DNA of 32,421 bases from 2-12-FULL-41-16 sp964473715. Its GTDB lineage: Bacteria; Patescibacteriota; Patescibacteriia; Magasanikbacterales; UBA922. The position numbers and the translations under genes are program-made. The stretch covers positions 1-32,421 of the forward strand of contig CAYYQC010000006.1 in the NCBI GenBank assembly GCA_964473715.1, in the 5' to 3' direction. Shown here in pieces: positions 14,756 through 21,179 of the stretch (positions within the stretch are counted from its first letter, which is position 1; every line of letters starts with the position of its first letter). The notes under the pieces are model-generated. The model was not told the DNA's origin. It did not search any database and saw nothing but the letters and a program-made list of their open reading frames with translations.

Positions 14756-15828
14756 TACTTTCGTAGCCAGCCAGAAATGGAATAGCCGTCACCGAAGTCA
14801 GAGACACAGTAATGGTTTCCAGACGTGGTCATGGAAAGTACGAATCGATTGTCTTTTTCAGATTCGAACCAGTTCTGCTGGATTATCGTGACGCTGTGAT
14901 CAGAGACCTCGCGCACAATGGCCGCGTGACCGTGGCTACCACCGTTGCTGAGCAGAATGTCGCCAACCAATGGCCTAACTGAACCACAGTTGGCCATTTT
15001 TTTGAGTCCCAAATAGCTTTGGTACCAGTATTTGGCTGGACTCTGGCTAATCGGGAAATGGTCGTACTTGGTAATGAGGTATCTGGCCGCGAGTTCAGCG
15101 CTGTCCCATTTGGCTCCAGTCAAACGAATGCCAGCATAAGCCAAGCAGTCACCTAGAAGACGAAAATCATTACAGTTCCAGCCATAGGGGTCGTTGCCAT
15201 AGACTTTAACTCCTTGGAATTCACCGTGAACAATATTATCCTGATGATTGTTGGCACCGTAGGCAAAGAGTGAACCAGATTTTTTCCCTTGTTCGTTTTT
15301 GTTGGTTGAGCTTTTGGCTTTTGGTAGCCAGGCAGCATAGCCAGCACTGGTTGGACAGGCACCTTGGTCTTGGTTGCGCCGAAGACTGACGAAGTCGTTC
15401 TCCGAAGCTGCTACATAGACCACGCAATCTGCGTTCATTTCCCAGGTATTTACTTTACCGTAGTAGAACACTGCTCCGTCATTGGTCTGACTGGCCATGA
15501 ACATGCCTGCATTTGCGAAATCTTGGTCAGTGAGACCCACTGCCGTACTGATGGTCCAGAGGTATCCGTAGGGGTCAGTGAAGATTGTAGCGTAACCGTC
15601 GCGTTCGGCGAGCAGTTGGCCACTGATCAGTGTGTCGACGTTGGGAAACACTTGAACGCCGCTTCGAAACACGAAGGAATTTTCGGTTTCAGGTTGAACC
15701 GCAGCGTCACCGTGGATTTCCTCAGTGTACAGGATGGGCATGTGATCACGCCCATGATTGTTGCAGCTAGCAGTGAACCAGACGAAGAACACCCAGATGA
15801 ACTGAGTGAGGTAGACGTAGTATCTCAC
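14755..15828 (-). CDS. CHAP-domain lipoprotein, possible peptidoglycan hydrolase
   Basis: The 357 residues begin with a hydrophobic signal and a lipobox-like TASC ending at Cys22. The middle part (about 40-200) is unrecognised. The C-terminal third looks like a CHAP amidase/endopeptidase: GDCLAYA with the likely nucleophile Cys228, VGDILLS, then GHAAIV with His301, QQNW with Asn319 and the terminal SGWLRK strand. CHAP enzymes cut peptidoglycan amide bonds; target (own, host or competitor wall) is unknown. The GTG start is fixed by AAGGAG seven bases upstream. Two sampled lines are 50 and 58 % G+C, above the neighbours. It stands alone, converging on the surface protein. Composition and start signal suggest acquisition. 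The fold call rests on motif order only. Confidence 0.75.
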   Translation of the reverse strand: MRYYVYLTQFIWVFFVWFTASCNNHGRDHMPILYTEEIHGDAAVQPETENSFVFRSGVQVFPNVDTLISGQLLAERDGYATIFTDPYGYLWTISTAVGLTDQDFANAGMFMASQTNDGAVFYYGKVNTWEMNADCVVYVAASENDFVSLRRNQDQGACPTSAGYAAWLPKAKSSTNKNEQGKKSGSLFAYGANNHQDNIVHGEFQGVKVYGNDPYGWNCNDFRLLGDCLAYAGIRLTGAKWDSAELAARYLITKYDHFPISQSPAKYWYQSYLGLKKMANCGSVRPLVGDILLSNGGSHGHAAIVREVSDHSVTIIQQNWFESEKDNRFVLSMTTSGNHYCVSDFGDGYSISGWLRK

Positions 15829-15835
15829 GAGAATT

Positions 15836-15841
15836 CTCCTT
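15836..15841 (-). promoter_or_regulatory. Strong Shine-Dalgarno of the CHAP gene
   Basis: AAGGAG on the minus strand, seven bases before the GTG start at 15828. Apart from the zinc-ribbon gene, no other gene here has such a site. It overlaps a 10-base palindrome GAGAATTCTC (15829-15838). Confidence 0.8.
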
Positions 15842-15849
15842 GGTCATTC

Positions 15850-15867
15850 GCGAAAATGATTTTTCGC
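15850..15867 (-). other. Hairpin upstream of the CHAP gene
   Basis: GCGAAAA (15850-15856) pairs with TTTTCGC (15861-15867) around a four-base loop, nine bases upstream of the Shine-Dalgarno. If transcribed it would form in the leader and could tune access to the ribosome site. The promoter itself was not found with confidence in the AT-rich stretch up to 16033. Confidence 0.5.
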
Positions 15868-16033
15868 TGTCCCTTCCTTGAAGTGGGGAACTATATTTAC
15901 ATTATCATATAAAAAAATTCGCGCAAGGTTTGTTTTTTATTTTTTTGTGCAAAAACTGTGTATTAATTGTGTATAAAAAATAAGTGGAATAATTTTGTAA
16001 AAAAGAGTATTATACCTATTACTAAATTATTGT

Positions 16034-16774
16034 ATGAACATGAATAATAAAAAATATTTTTGGGGAATTTTTGCCAGTCTTGTCTTGTTGCTTGGTTTAT
16101 TTGGGTATTGGGGCTGGCGATATTATTTTATTGCTTGTTGTGCTCCTCCCCCAGATTTAATTGGTTTGGTGGAGAACCAAGAAACCAGTTTGTCAGGTAA
16201 TTGGGTTTATTTTAATCAAGATGTGGCTGGTTATTCCACGGGTGTGGTAGTAAATGTGAATCATAATGACCAAACCGTGGCTGGAGATTTTAGTGTGGTA
16301 TGGAGTTTTCCACAAGCACCAGCCGCTAGAATTGATACAGGTACTTTTCGTGGCACTGCGTCCAGTGGACAGTTGGCACGGATTGAATGGACTGGAGATC
16401 GTGAAGATTCAGGCGTGGCCGAACTTATTTTTGACCCAAGTTTAGATATATTGGAATGGCGTGCAGTTACTAGCACAAAGACTGATCTTACAATGCCAGA
16501 CGCACTTACCCTGCACCGCAATCGTTGGGGGCAAATGGATCGGATTGAGCAAACCGCTGTAATAGAAGCTGCCAATCAAGCTTTGGCTCAATTACCAACT
16601 GGTGTGGGTGTAGAAATTTCTGTGGAAGATATTCAGGTGGTAAAGAGTCGTGCTGCTGTACCATTTTTAACTACTGAGGGCGAGAGTGCAGGTACTATAT
16701 ATCTCAATCAGCAGGGGAATGAATGGGTAGTGATACCAGACCCAGCTAACAGTGACTTAAGTTCCGGAATATAA
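16034..16774 (+). CDS. Membrane-anchored protein of unknown function
   Basis: The 246-residue product has a short Asn/Lys-rich start and one membrane helix (about 9-34), ending in Cys-Cys-Ala-Pro-Pro. The rest should lie outside the membrane. Residues about 52-150 look beta-rich, with alternating hydrophobic strands (GNWVYFNQD, GDFSVVW, AELIFD), and residues 160-235 are mixed. I do not recognise the family; a small lipocalin-like barrel is conceivable but unsupported. There are two possible starts, ATG at 16034 and 16040, six bases apart. A weak -10 (TATTAT, 16008-16013) gives a leader of about 14 bases. A strong bidirectional terminator follows at once. Confidence 0.7.
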   Translation: MNMNNKKYFWGIFASLVLLLGLFGYWGWRYYFIACCAPPPDLIGLVENQETSLSGNWVYFNQDVAGYSTGVVVNVNHNDQTVAGDFSVVWSFPQAPAARIDTGTFRGTASSGQLARIEWTGDREDSGVAELIFDPSLDILEWRAVTSTKTDLTMPDALTLHRNRWGQMDRIEQTAVIEAANQALAQLPTGVGVEISVEDIQVVKSRAAVPFLTTEGESAGTIYLNQQGNEWVVIPDPANSDLSSGI

Positions 16775-16807
16775 TTAAAAAGTCCTCATTACGAGGACTT
16801 TTTAATT
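16773..16807. terminator. Bidirectional terminator
   Basis: AATTAAAAAGTCCTC (16773-16787) is the exact complement of GAGGACTTTTTAATT (16793-16807), with the loop ATTAC. A-run and T-run flank the GC core on both sides, so it serves both the plus-strand unknown gene and the converging coiled-coil gene. Confidence 0.92.
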
Positions 16808-16864
16808 TAGGCTGGGTACAGAGTTGCTTCAAGTTTTTTTACTTTTGTCTCTATTTCATCTTGC

Positions 16865-17251
16865 CTATCCTTCAATGCGTTTGAAGCGTGAAAAAAACAT
16901 TGCCTGCTCATGGTCTATCTTCTTAAGGATGACCATAATTGTATCCATACTGCCATGAATTGACTCCACCATTGGTTCAATTCTCGTGACTCTGGCTTGC
17001 AGGTCTTTAATGGCTATACCATGTTCTATGGCGATAATCACTAATTTATCTTGTACTACTCCAAATTTAGATAGGTCGTCTTTGGTTGCAAAAGTTTTGA
17101 GATCCTCTTTAGTAGCGAAGGATTCGAGGTCCTTTTTTGTTGCAAATAATTTAAGATCTTCTTTGGTAGCAGAAGTCTTAAAATCTTCTTTTGTTGCAAA
17201 GATATTCTTTGCTTCTGAAATTGATAATGTACCTAATAATGTATCTTCCAT
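16865..17251 (-). CDS. Coiled-coil protein with nonapeptide repeats
   Basis: The 128-residue protein has five consecutive nine-residue repeats at 19-63 of the type ATKEDLKxF, followed by a predicted helix (64-105) and a C-terminal segment (MDTIMVILKKIDHEQAMFF). The charge pattern, with K and E alternating and hydrophobic L/F spacing, fits a helical rod or oligomer. There is no signal peptide; the terminal region is only weakly hydrophobic. I do not know its function; similar short coiled-coil proteins with ATKEDL repeats are widespread, sometimes near mobile or phage genes. It is preceded by its own promoter-like sequence, although recJ and rnhA lie upstream in the same direction. The start has the CATTCAT leader. 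Confidence 0.7.
   Translation of the reverse strand: MEDTLLGTLSISEAKNIFATKEDFKTSATKEDLKLFATKKDLESFATKEDLKTFATKDDLSKFGVVQDKLVIIAIEHGIAIKDLQARVTRIEPMVESIHGSMDTIMVILKKIDHEQAMFFSRFKRIEG
17063..17197 (-). repeat. Five tandem 27-bp (nonapeptide) repeats
   Basis: Codes for residues 19-63: units ATKEDFKTS, ATKEDLKLF, ATKKDLESF, ATKEDLKTF and ATKDDLSKF. The period is exactly nine residues. The DNA units are similar but not identical, so the array is old. Confidence 0.9.
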
Positions 17252-17281
17252 ATGAATGGAATTAAATCTAGCGCATATTCA

Positions 17282-17310
17282 ATTTTAGCAAAAATTTTTG
17301 TGTCAGTCAA
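17282..17310 (-). promoter_or_regulatory. Promoter of the coiled-coil gene
   Basis: On the minus strand: TTGACT (17305-17310), a 17-base spacer and TAAAAT (17282-17287) with TGC before it. Expected leader about 23 bases. It lies between rnhA and the coiled-coil gene. Confidence 0.65.
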
Positions 17311-17331
17311 AGTCGCTACACGTAGCAAAAA

Positions 17332-17730
17332 TTATCGGTTATCCAGAATTTTATTCACTTCTGCGTCAGCTTCTTTATTTCCTGCACGCAAAGTGTGTGC
17401 AAGGGAATATTTTTTAAATTTTTGTAATAAATTCCACGCTTGCAACCACAATTTTTGCAAAGTTGGTTCTTTTACTTTCCAATTTCCTTTTAATTGTTCA
17501 ATTACCAGTTTACTGTCAGCAATACAAGCAACTTCAGTGGCTCCAAGTTCATGGGCTTTTTTTAAAGCTGAAATCATGGCTGAGTATTCAGCGTAATTAT
17601 TAGTTTGTTTACCCAAGTATTCACCGTACGCCGCTACTACCTGTCCTTTTTCATCTTTAATCACCACCCCAGTGGCAGAAGGGCCAGGATTATTTCGTGA
17701 ACCACCGTCTGTATATAAAGTTAATTTCAT
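17332..17730 (-). CDS. rnhA: Ribonuclease HI family protein
   Basis: RNase HI cuts the RNA strand of RNA-DNA hybrids, removing primers and R-loops. The 132 residues show the fold signatures: the first acidic residue in LYTDGGSRNNPGPSATGVV (5-23, Asp8), Glu48 in NNYAEYSAMISAL, a third acidic residue in CIADSKLVIEQL (Asp72) and the late NKEADAEVN. It resembles the short plant-like or YpdQ-type RNase HI. It starts 17 bases after the recJ stop, so the two are probably co-transcribed, which fits shared roles in DNA maintenance. The start has CAT before the ATG and no ribosome site. Confidence 0.9.
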   Translation of the reverse strand: MKLTLYTDGGSRNNPGPSATGVVIKDEKGQVVAAYGEYLGKQTNNYAEYSAMISALKKAHELGATEVACIADSKLVIEQLKGNWKVKEPTLQKLWLQAWNLLQKFKKYSLAHTLRAGNKEADAEVNKILDNR

Positions 17731-17747
17731 ATGTACTGGAGATTACT

Positions 17748-19541
17748 TTATTCTACCTTTTTCAAATCCACAATTAACATTTGCAATTCACGGCTCCCAT
17801 TCCATTCATTAATGTCTACTTCAAAAAGTATGTCAATTTTTGTACCAATTTGCAATTCTTTGGACCAATCAATATTTTTAGTCCCATTTTCTTTACCATT
17901 GCCGCATAAGTTCCAGCCAATGGTTTTGCGAATTTTATTACTTCGATGTTTCACCATGATCCGCAAATGTTTTCCATCTTTACCCATGGGTTGGAGGCCA
18001 GTCACAATTACATCGCGGGCAATATATTTTGGTTTGGGATTGGCTTGGCCAAATGGTTTGAATTTATCCAAGATATCATAGAGCTCCCAATTTACATTAT
18101 CCAAATCTAGTTCAGCATCGGCATTTACATAGGGGGTCACATCCATGCCTACAGTTTTGGTACTAAATTTGGCAATTAGCGCGGCCTGAAATTCAGGTAA
18201 TTTTTCGGGAGTAACCAATGTAAATCCGCAGGCCATTGGGTGTCCACCAAATTTATGAAAAAATTCTGGCATTTCTTGGAGTGCTGCAATCATGTTAAAT
18301 CCTTCCACACTGCGTCCAGAGCCAACAATTTGGCCCTGATTGTCAGTCATGGCAATCACCGGCTTACTATGTTTTTCTTTTAATCGACTCGCAATTAAAC
18401 CCACAATACCTGTGGCCCAATTTTTACTATACGCAAAAAGCACAGGATTATTGCCTTGTTCATGAATTTGTATCATTGCTTCAGCCACAAATTCTTCAGT
18501 TTTTTGTTGACGTTCAGTATTATTTTTATTTAATTCCCACGCCAGATCAATGGCTTCAGCCCCAGATTCAGCTACTAATAACTTGTATGCCACATTGGCA
18601 TGGCCCATTCGGCCTGCTGCATTAATTTGTGGGGCAATTCTAAATCCAATTGTGTCAGCATCAATTTCGCGCTTCAAGGTACCATCACTTTCTGCTAAAC
18701 GTGCTTCTAGTAATAATTTTTGTAGCCCAATTCTGCGCGTTTTATTTAACACAATTAAACCGTATTTTGTTAATGTTCGGGTTTCCCCAAGCATTGGTAC
18801 CATGTCAGCCACACTAGAAATTGCTACCATGTCCAGCATCCATTTTTCTACTGCATCATGAGTTTGTCCATTTGGCAAAAGCTCATTATTTTCTTGATGT
18901 ACTTTTAAAATTCCTTGAGATAATTTAAACGCCACTGCGCCGCCGCATAGAGTTTGATCTGGATAGGTTTCACCGGGTAATTTGGGGTGAATAATCGCAA
19001 AAGCCGGTGGTACGGTGGCAGGAATGGAATGATGGTCGGTAATAATACAATCTATTCCCAACGAGTTGGCCAATTCAACTTCTGGCGCATTACTAATACC
19101 ACAATCACAAGAAATAATAATATTTGTCCCTTCATCCTTAAGTAATTGGACGGTTTTTAAATTCAAACCATAGCCATCAGTTTCACGGTGAGGGAGAAAG
19201 ACAGAAAAATTTTCATATTTAAGCGCGCGGAAAAGCGTGCACATAATTACCGCCGAAGACACGCCGTCGGCATCATAATCTCCGTGCACGGTAATGCGTT
19301 CATTATTCGCAATTGCATTTAAAATTCGGTCCACGGCTTTGTGCATGTCTTTGAACAAAAATGGATCATGCACGTTTTGAGAATAATCAGGATCTAAAAA
19401 TTCATCCATTTGCTTTTGGGTAGTTAGTCCGCGATGGTACAGCAAAGTGGCCACAGTTTTAGGTAGTTCGGGATGTTCTTCAAAAAAAGATTCTGGTGGT
19501 GGGGGTAATAATCGCCACTCTTTGCTAGATATTTTGGCCAT
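17748..19541 (-). CDS. recJ: Single-stranded-DNA-specific exonuclease RecJ
   Basis: RecJ degrades single-stranded DNA 5' to 3' during recombination and mismatch or base-excision repair. The 597 residues show the DHH superfamily motifs: HGDYDADGVSS (86-96), SCDCG (144-148), DHHSIP (169-174) and the DHHA1-type GRSV and GGHPMACGF segments near 400-440. A C-terminal OB-like domain follows (about 480-595). Length is close to the usual. It is the first gene of a minus-strand unit, with a promoter-like sequence and a leader of about 18 bases. It is divergent from the immunity-like genes. Confidence 0.95.
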   Translation of the reverse strand: MAKISSKEWRLLPPPPESFFEEHPELPKTVATLLYHRGLTTQKQMDEFLDPDYSQNVHDPFLFKDMHKAVDRILNAIANNERITVHGDYDADGVSSAVIMCTLFRALKYENFSVFLPHRETDGYGLNLKTVQLLKDEGTNIIISCDCGISNAPEVELANSLGIDCIITDHHSIPATVPPAFAIIHPKLPGETYPDQTLCGGAVAFKLSQGILKVHQENNELLPNGQTHDAVEKWMLDMVAISSVADMVPMLGETRTLTKYGLIVLNKTRRIGLQKLLLEARLAESDGTLKREIDADTIGFRIAPQINAAGRMGHANVAYKLLVAESGAEAIDLAWELNKNNTERQQKTEEFVAEAMIQIHEQGNNPVLFAYSKNWATGIVGLIASRLKEKHSKPVIAMTDNQGQIVGSGRSVEGFNMIAALQEMPEFFHKFGGHPMACGFTLVTPEKLPEFQAALIAKFSTKTVGMDVTPYVNADAELDLDNVNWELYDILDKFKPFGQANPKPKYIARDVIVTGLQPMGKDGKHLRIMVKHRSNKIRKTIGWNLCGNGKENGTKNIDWSKELQIGTKIDILFEVDINEWNGSRELQMLIVDLKKVE

Positions 19542-19565
19542 GTTTAGATGGGTTAATCAAACCAT

Positions 19566-19594
19566 AGTTTACCCTTATCCTGGCCTCACGTCAA
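19566..19594 (-). promoter_or_regulatory. Promoter of recJ
   Basis: On the minus strand: TTGACG (19589-19594), a 17-base spacer and TAAACT (19566-19571). Expected start is about 18 bases before the ATG at 19541. It lies back to back with the promoter of the immunity-like genes. Confidence 0.6.
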
Positions 19595-19628
19595 AGCCTT
19601 AAAAATGTCTAATTAAAGCAATATTTAG

Positions 19629-19657
19629 TTGACTTTATCTAAACTTTGGGTTTAAAT
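19629..19657 (+). promoter_or_regulatory. Promoter of the immunity-like pair, leaderless
   Basis: TTGACT (19629-19634), a 17-base spacer and TTAAAT (19652-19657). The predicted start, about 19664, is two bases before the ATG at 19666. This is one of the clearest leaderless layouts in the window. Confidence 0.65.
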
Positions 19658-19665
19658 GAGGGTAT

Positions 19666-19983
19666 ATGAATAATCTTATAGATGAATTTAATTCTACAAA
19701 ATTACCAGAAAGATGGCATTCGTTGTCTGAAGAGGATAAAATAATTTTTGAAAAGGAACTTGGTAGAGAGGTAATGAATAAACATGATCTGTTTGGCAGG
19801 GAATGTAAAGCTCTGGCCAGGCGTTATGATTTAGATGATTTTCTTTATTATATAAACGAAGAGTCTAAAAAATTGGTTGTTGTCCACCTCGGATTTCCTG
19901 AAAACCCATTAAATTCTAGTGTTTTTCCTACCCACACTGTGTACGAAACAGTAAAAAGTTTTATTGAAAATGAATCTTTTTAA
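19666..19983 (+). CDS. Immunity-like protein, short paralogue
   Basis: The 105-residue product is soluble. It aligns over its whole length with the first 90 residues of the next gene: KELGREVMNKHDLFGREC against RELKKELAPGHPLFSREV, DDFLYYI against NDFLFYI and VVVHLGF against AVVHLTW. The pattern HxLFGRE followed by DDFLFY and VVHLTW is shared by small standalone bacterial proteins I have seen near toxin-immunity genes, but I cannot name the family. AT-rich, about one third G+C. No toxin gene lies next to it. The next gene starts six bases after the stop. Confidence 0.6.
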   Translation: MNNLIDEFNSTKLPERWHSLSEEDKIIFEKELGREVMNKHDLFGRECKALARRYDLDDFLYYINEESKKLVVVHLGFPENPLNSSVFPTHTVYETVKSFIENESF

Positions 19984-19989
19984 TTGAAT

Positions 19990-20694
19990 ATGGATATTTT
20001 AAAAGATATTACTATTCCAATTGATTGGACCGGTGTGAATGATGATTATAAGATTGAATATGCCAGGGAGCTTAAAAAAGAGCTTGCCCCTGGCCATCCT
20101 CTGTTTAGTAGAGAAGTTAAGTTACTTTTACGACATAAAATTAAAAATGATTTTTTATTTTATATTCCAGACAATGAACTCAAGTTCGCGGTTGTGCATT
20201 TGACTTGGGATGAGCGTGAAATTCCACCATGGCCTAGTACCTTATTTTTTGCTTCAATCCAAGATTGGCTGGATAAGAAATCTATTGAAATTCCTGAACA
20301 GGAAATAAAAGATCCATATCAAAAATATCGCATTCCTAAATGTGTGCCGCAAGAATTAGTTGATCTGGGAGTTCAGCTTGACAAGCAGTATATTTCGGTA
20401 GAATTGGCATGGACATATGAAAATGTCCTAAAATTAATACATATTTTGCATCAAAATCAGATAGGTATCTTAGGTGGGGATGTATATGAAAAAATCAATG
20501 ATAAAGTAGAAATTACTTATGATAATTGGTATTTAAATTGGGAAAATGGGTCGTGGAATGAGTATGTACTTGCAAGTGCGTCCACCTCGGTAAACTATAT
20601 TAAAAAATACCAAGAAAATAATCCAGGCAAGGAATTTTTATTTGTTGTGGTCTTGTGTAAGAGCGAAGAAGCACACAAACAATTAGTCGTGTGA
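19990..20694 (+). CDS. Immunity-like protein, two-domain paralogue (Imm40-like C-terminus)
   Basis: The 234-residue protein has an N-terminal domain (1-100) homologous to the previous gene (HPLFSREVKLLLR, NDFLFYIPD, AVVHLTWDE). Its C-terminal domain (about 115-234) carries ILGGDVYEKIND (near 154-165), YDNWYLNWENGSWNEY and the terminal FLFVVVLCKSEE. This recalls the Imm40 family of polymorphic toxin immunity proteins, recognised from memory by the GGDVY and YxNWY signatures. If right, it would bind and block a toxin, probably one from a neighbouring cell, since no toxin is visible here. A TTG six bases upstream (19984) is the only other in-frame start. It ends with TGA, rare here. One sampled 60-base line is 28 % G+C. 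Confidence 0.6.
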   Translation: MDILKDITIPIDWTGVNDDYKIEYARELKKELAPGHPLFSREVKLLLRHKIKNDFLFYIPDNELKFAVVHLTWDEREIPPWPSTLFFASIQDWLDKKSIEIPEQEIKDPYQKYRIPKCVPQELVDLGVQLDKQYISVELAWTYENVLKLIHILHQNQIGILGGDVYEKINDKVEITYDNWYLNWENGSWNEYVLASASTSVNYIKKYQENNPGKEFLFVVVLCKSEEAHKQLVV

Positions 20695-20699
20695 TTTAG

Positions 20700-21077
20700 T
20701 TATTTTGATTTTTTAAAATCCCAATGCGCATCGGCACTAAATAGGGTGAAGATAATAAATCCGATGTTTACGATTGGAAATAAAAATTGAAAATCACTAG
20801 GGCGGACCATGTTAAAATAAATCATGGTCACACCAAGCAAAGTCCAATGAATTAAAGGGAATTTGTACGCGCTAATGTTTTCTTTATCTTCAACTTTGTT
20901 ACGTAAATGAAAACAATATAATGTATACAAAACCAGCCAAGTAATGCCTGTTGTTTTTTCCATTGCTATTGTTACGCCTGGTAATTGCAAAGAAATATAG
21001 AGAACAAAAATAACTAAGCTTACGACAAAGCTCATCAGAACCCCGCGCTGATAATTGTGCAGCGGGTCGTGGGTCAT
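20700..21077 (-). CDS. Small membrane protein of unknown function
   Basis: The 125 residues have about four hydrophobic segments (near 13-33, 38-58, 73-91 and 95-115) and a charged loop (RNKVEDKENISAYKF). The tail DAHWDFKKSK is cytosolic-looking. I do not recognise the family; a compact four-helix membrane protein is all that can be said. It begins two bases after the stop of the 32-residue gene and is the last gene of the corA-murJ-lepA unit. Its stop lies only five bases from the stop of the converging immunity-like gene, with no clear terminator between them. Confidence 0.7.
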   Translation of the reverse strand: MTHDPLHNYQRGVLMSFVVSLVIFVLYISLQLPGVTIAMEKTTGITWLVLYTLYCFHLRNKVEDKENISAYKFPLIHWTLLGVTMIYFNMVRPSDFQFLFPIVNIGFIIFTLFSADAHWDFKKSK

Positions 21078-21079
21078 AC

Positions 21080-21178
21080 TTAGTAAAAGGCCGGTGCCAA
21101 ACTAAAACCAATCATCCCAATAATCATGATAATACTGATGATGGCCCAAACAATTTTGAATTTCTTATTTTGATACAT
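21080..21178 (-). CDS. 32-residue single-helix membrane microprotein
   Basis: The reading frame ATG at 21178 to TAA at 21080 gives a 32-residue peptide: MYQNKKFK, then about twenty hydrophobic residues (IVWAIISIIMIIGMIGFSL), then APAFY. It has a positive cytosolic start and one membrane helix, the layout of a genuine small membrane protein. Its ATG is one base after the lepA stop and its stop is two bases before the next ATG, so it fits exactly between two genes of the same unit. It could be a stability or regulatory subunit for a membrane partner. The reading frame is certain; expression is an inference from its fit and its non-random composition. Confidence 0.65.
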   Translation of the reverse strand: MYQNKKFKIVWAIISIIMIIGMIGFSLAPAFY

Positions 21179-21179
21179 A

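Noticed and set aside
11917..17197. Repeat arrays as possible CRISPR
   Set aside because: The repeats are in-frame protein repeats with periods of 27 or 261 bases and no alternating unique spacers.
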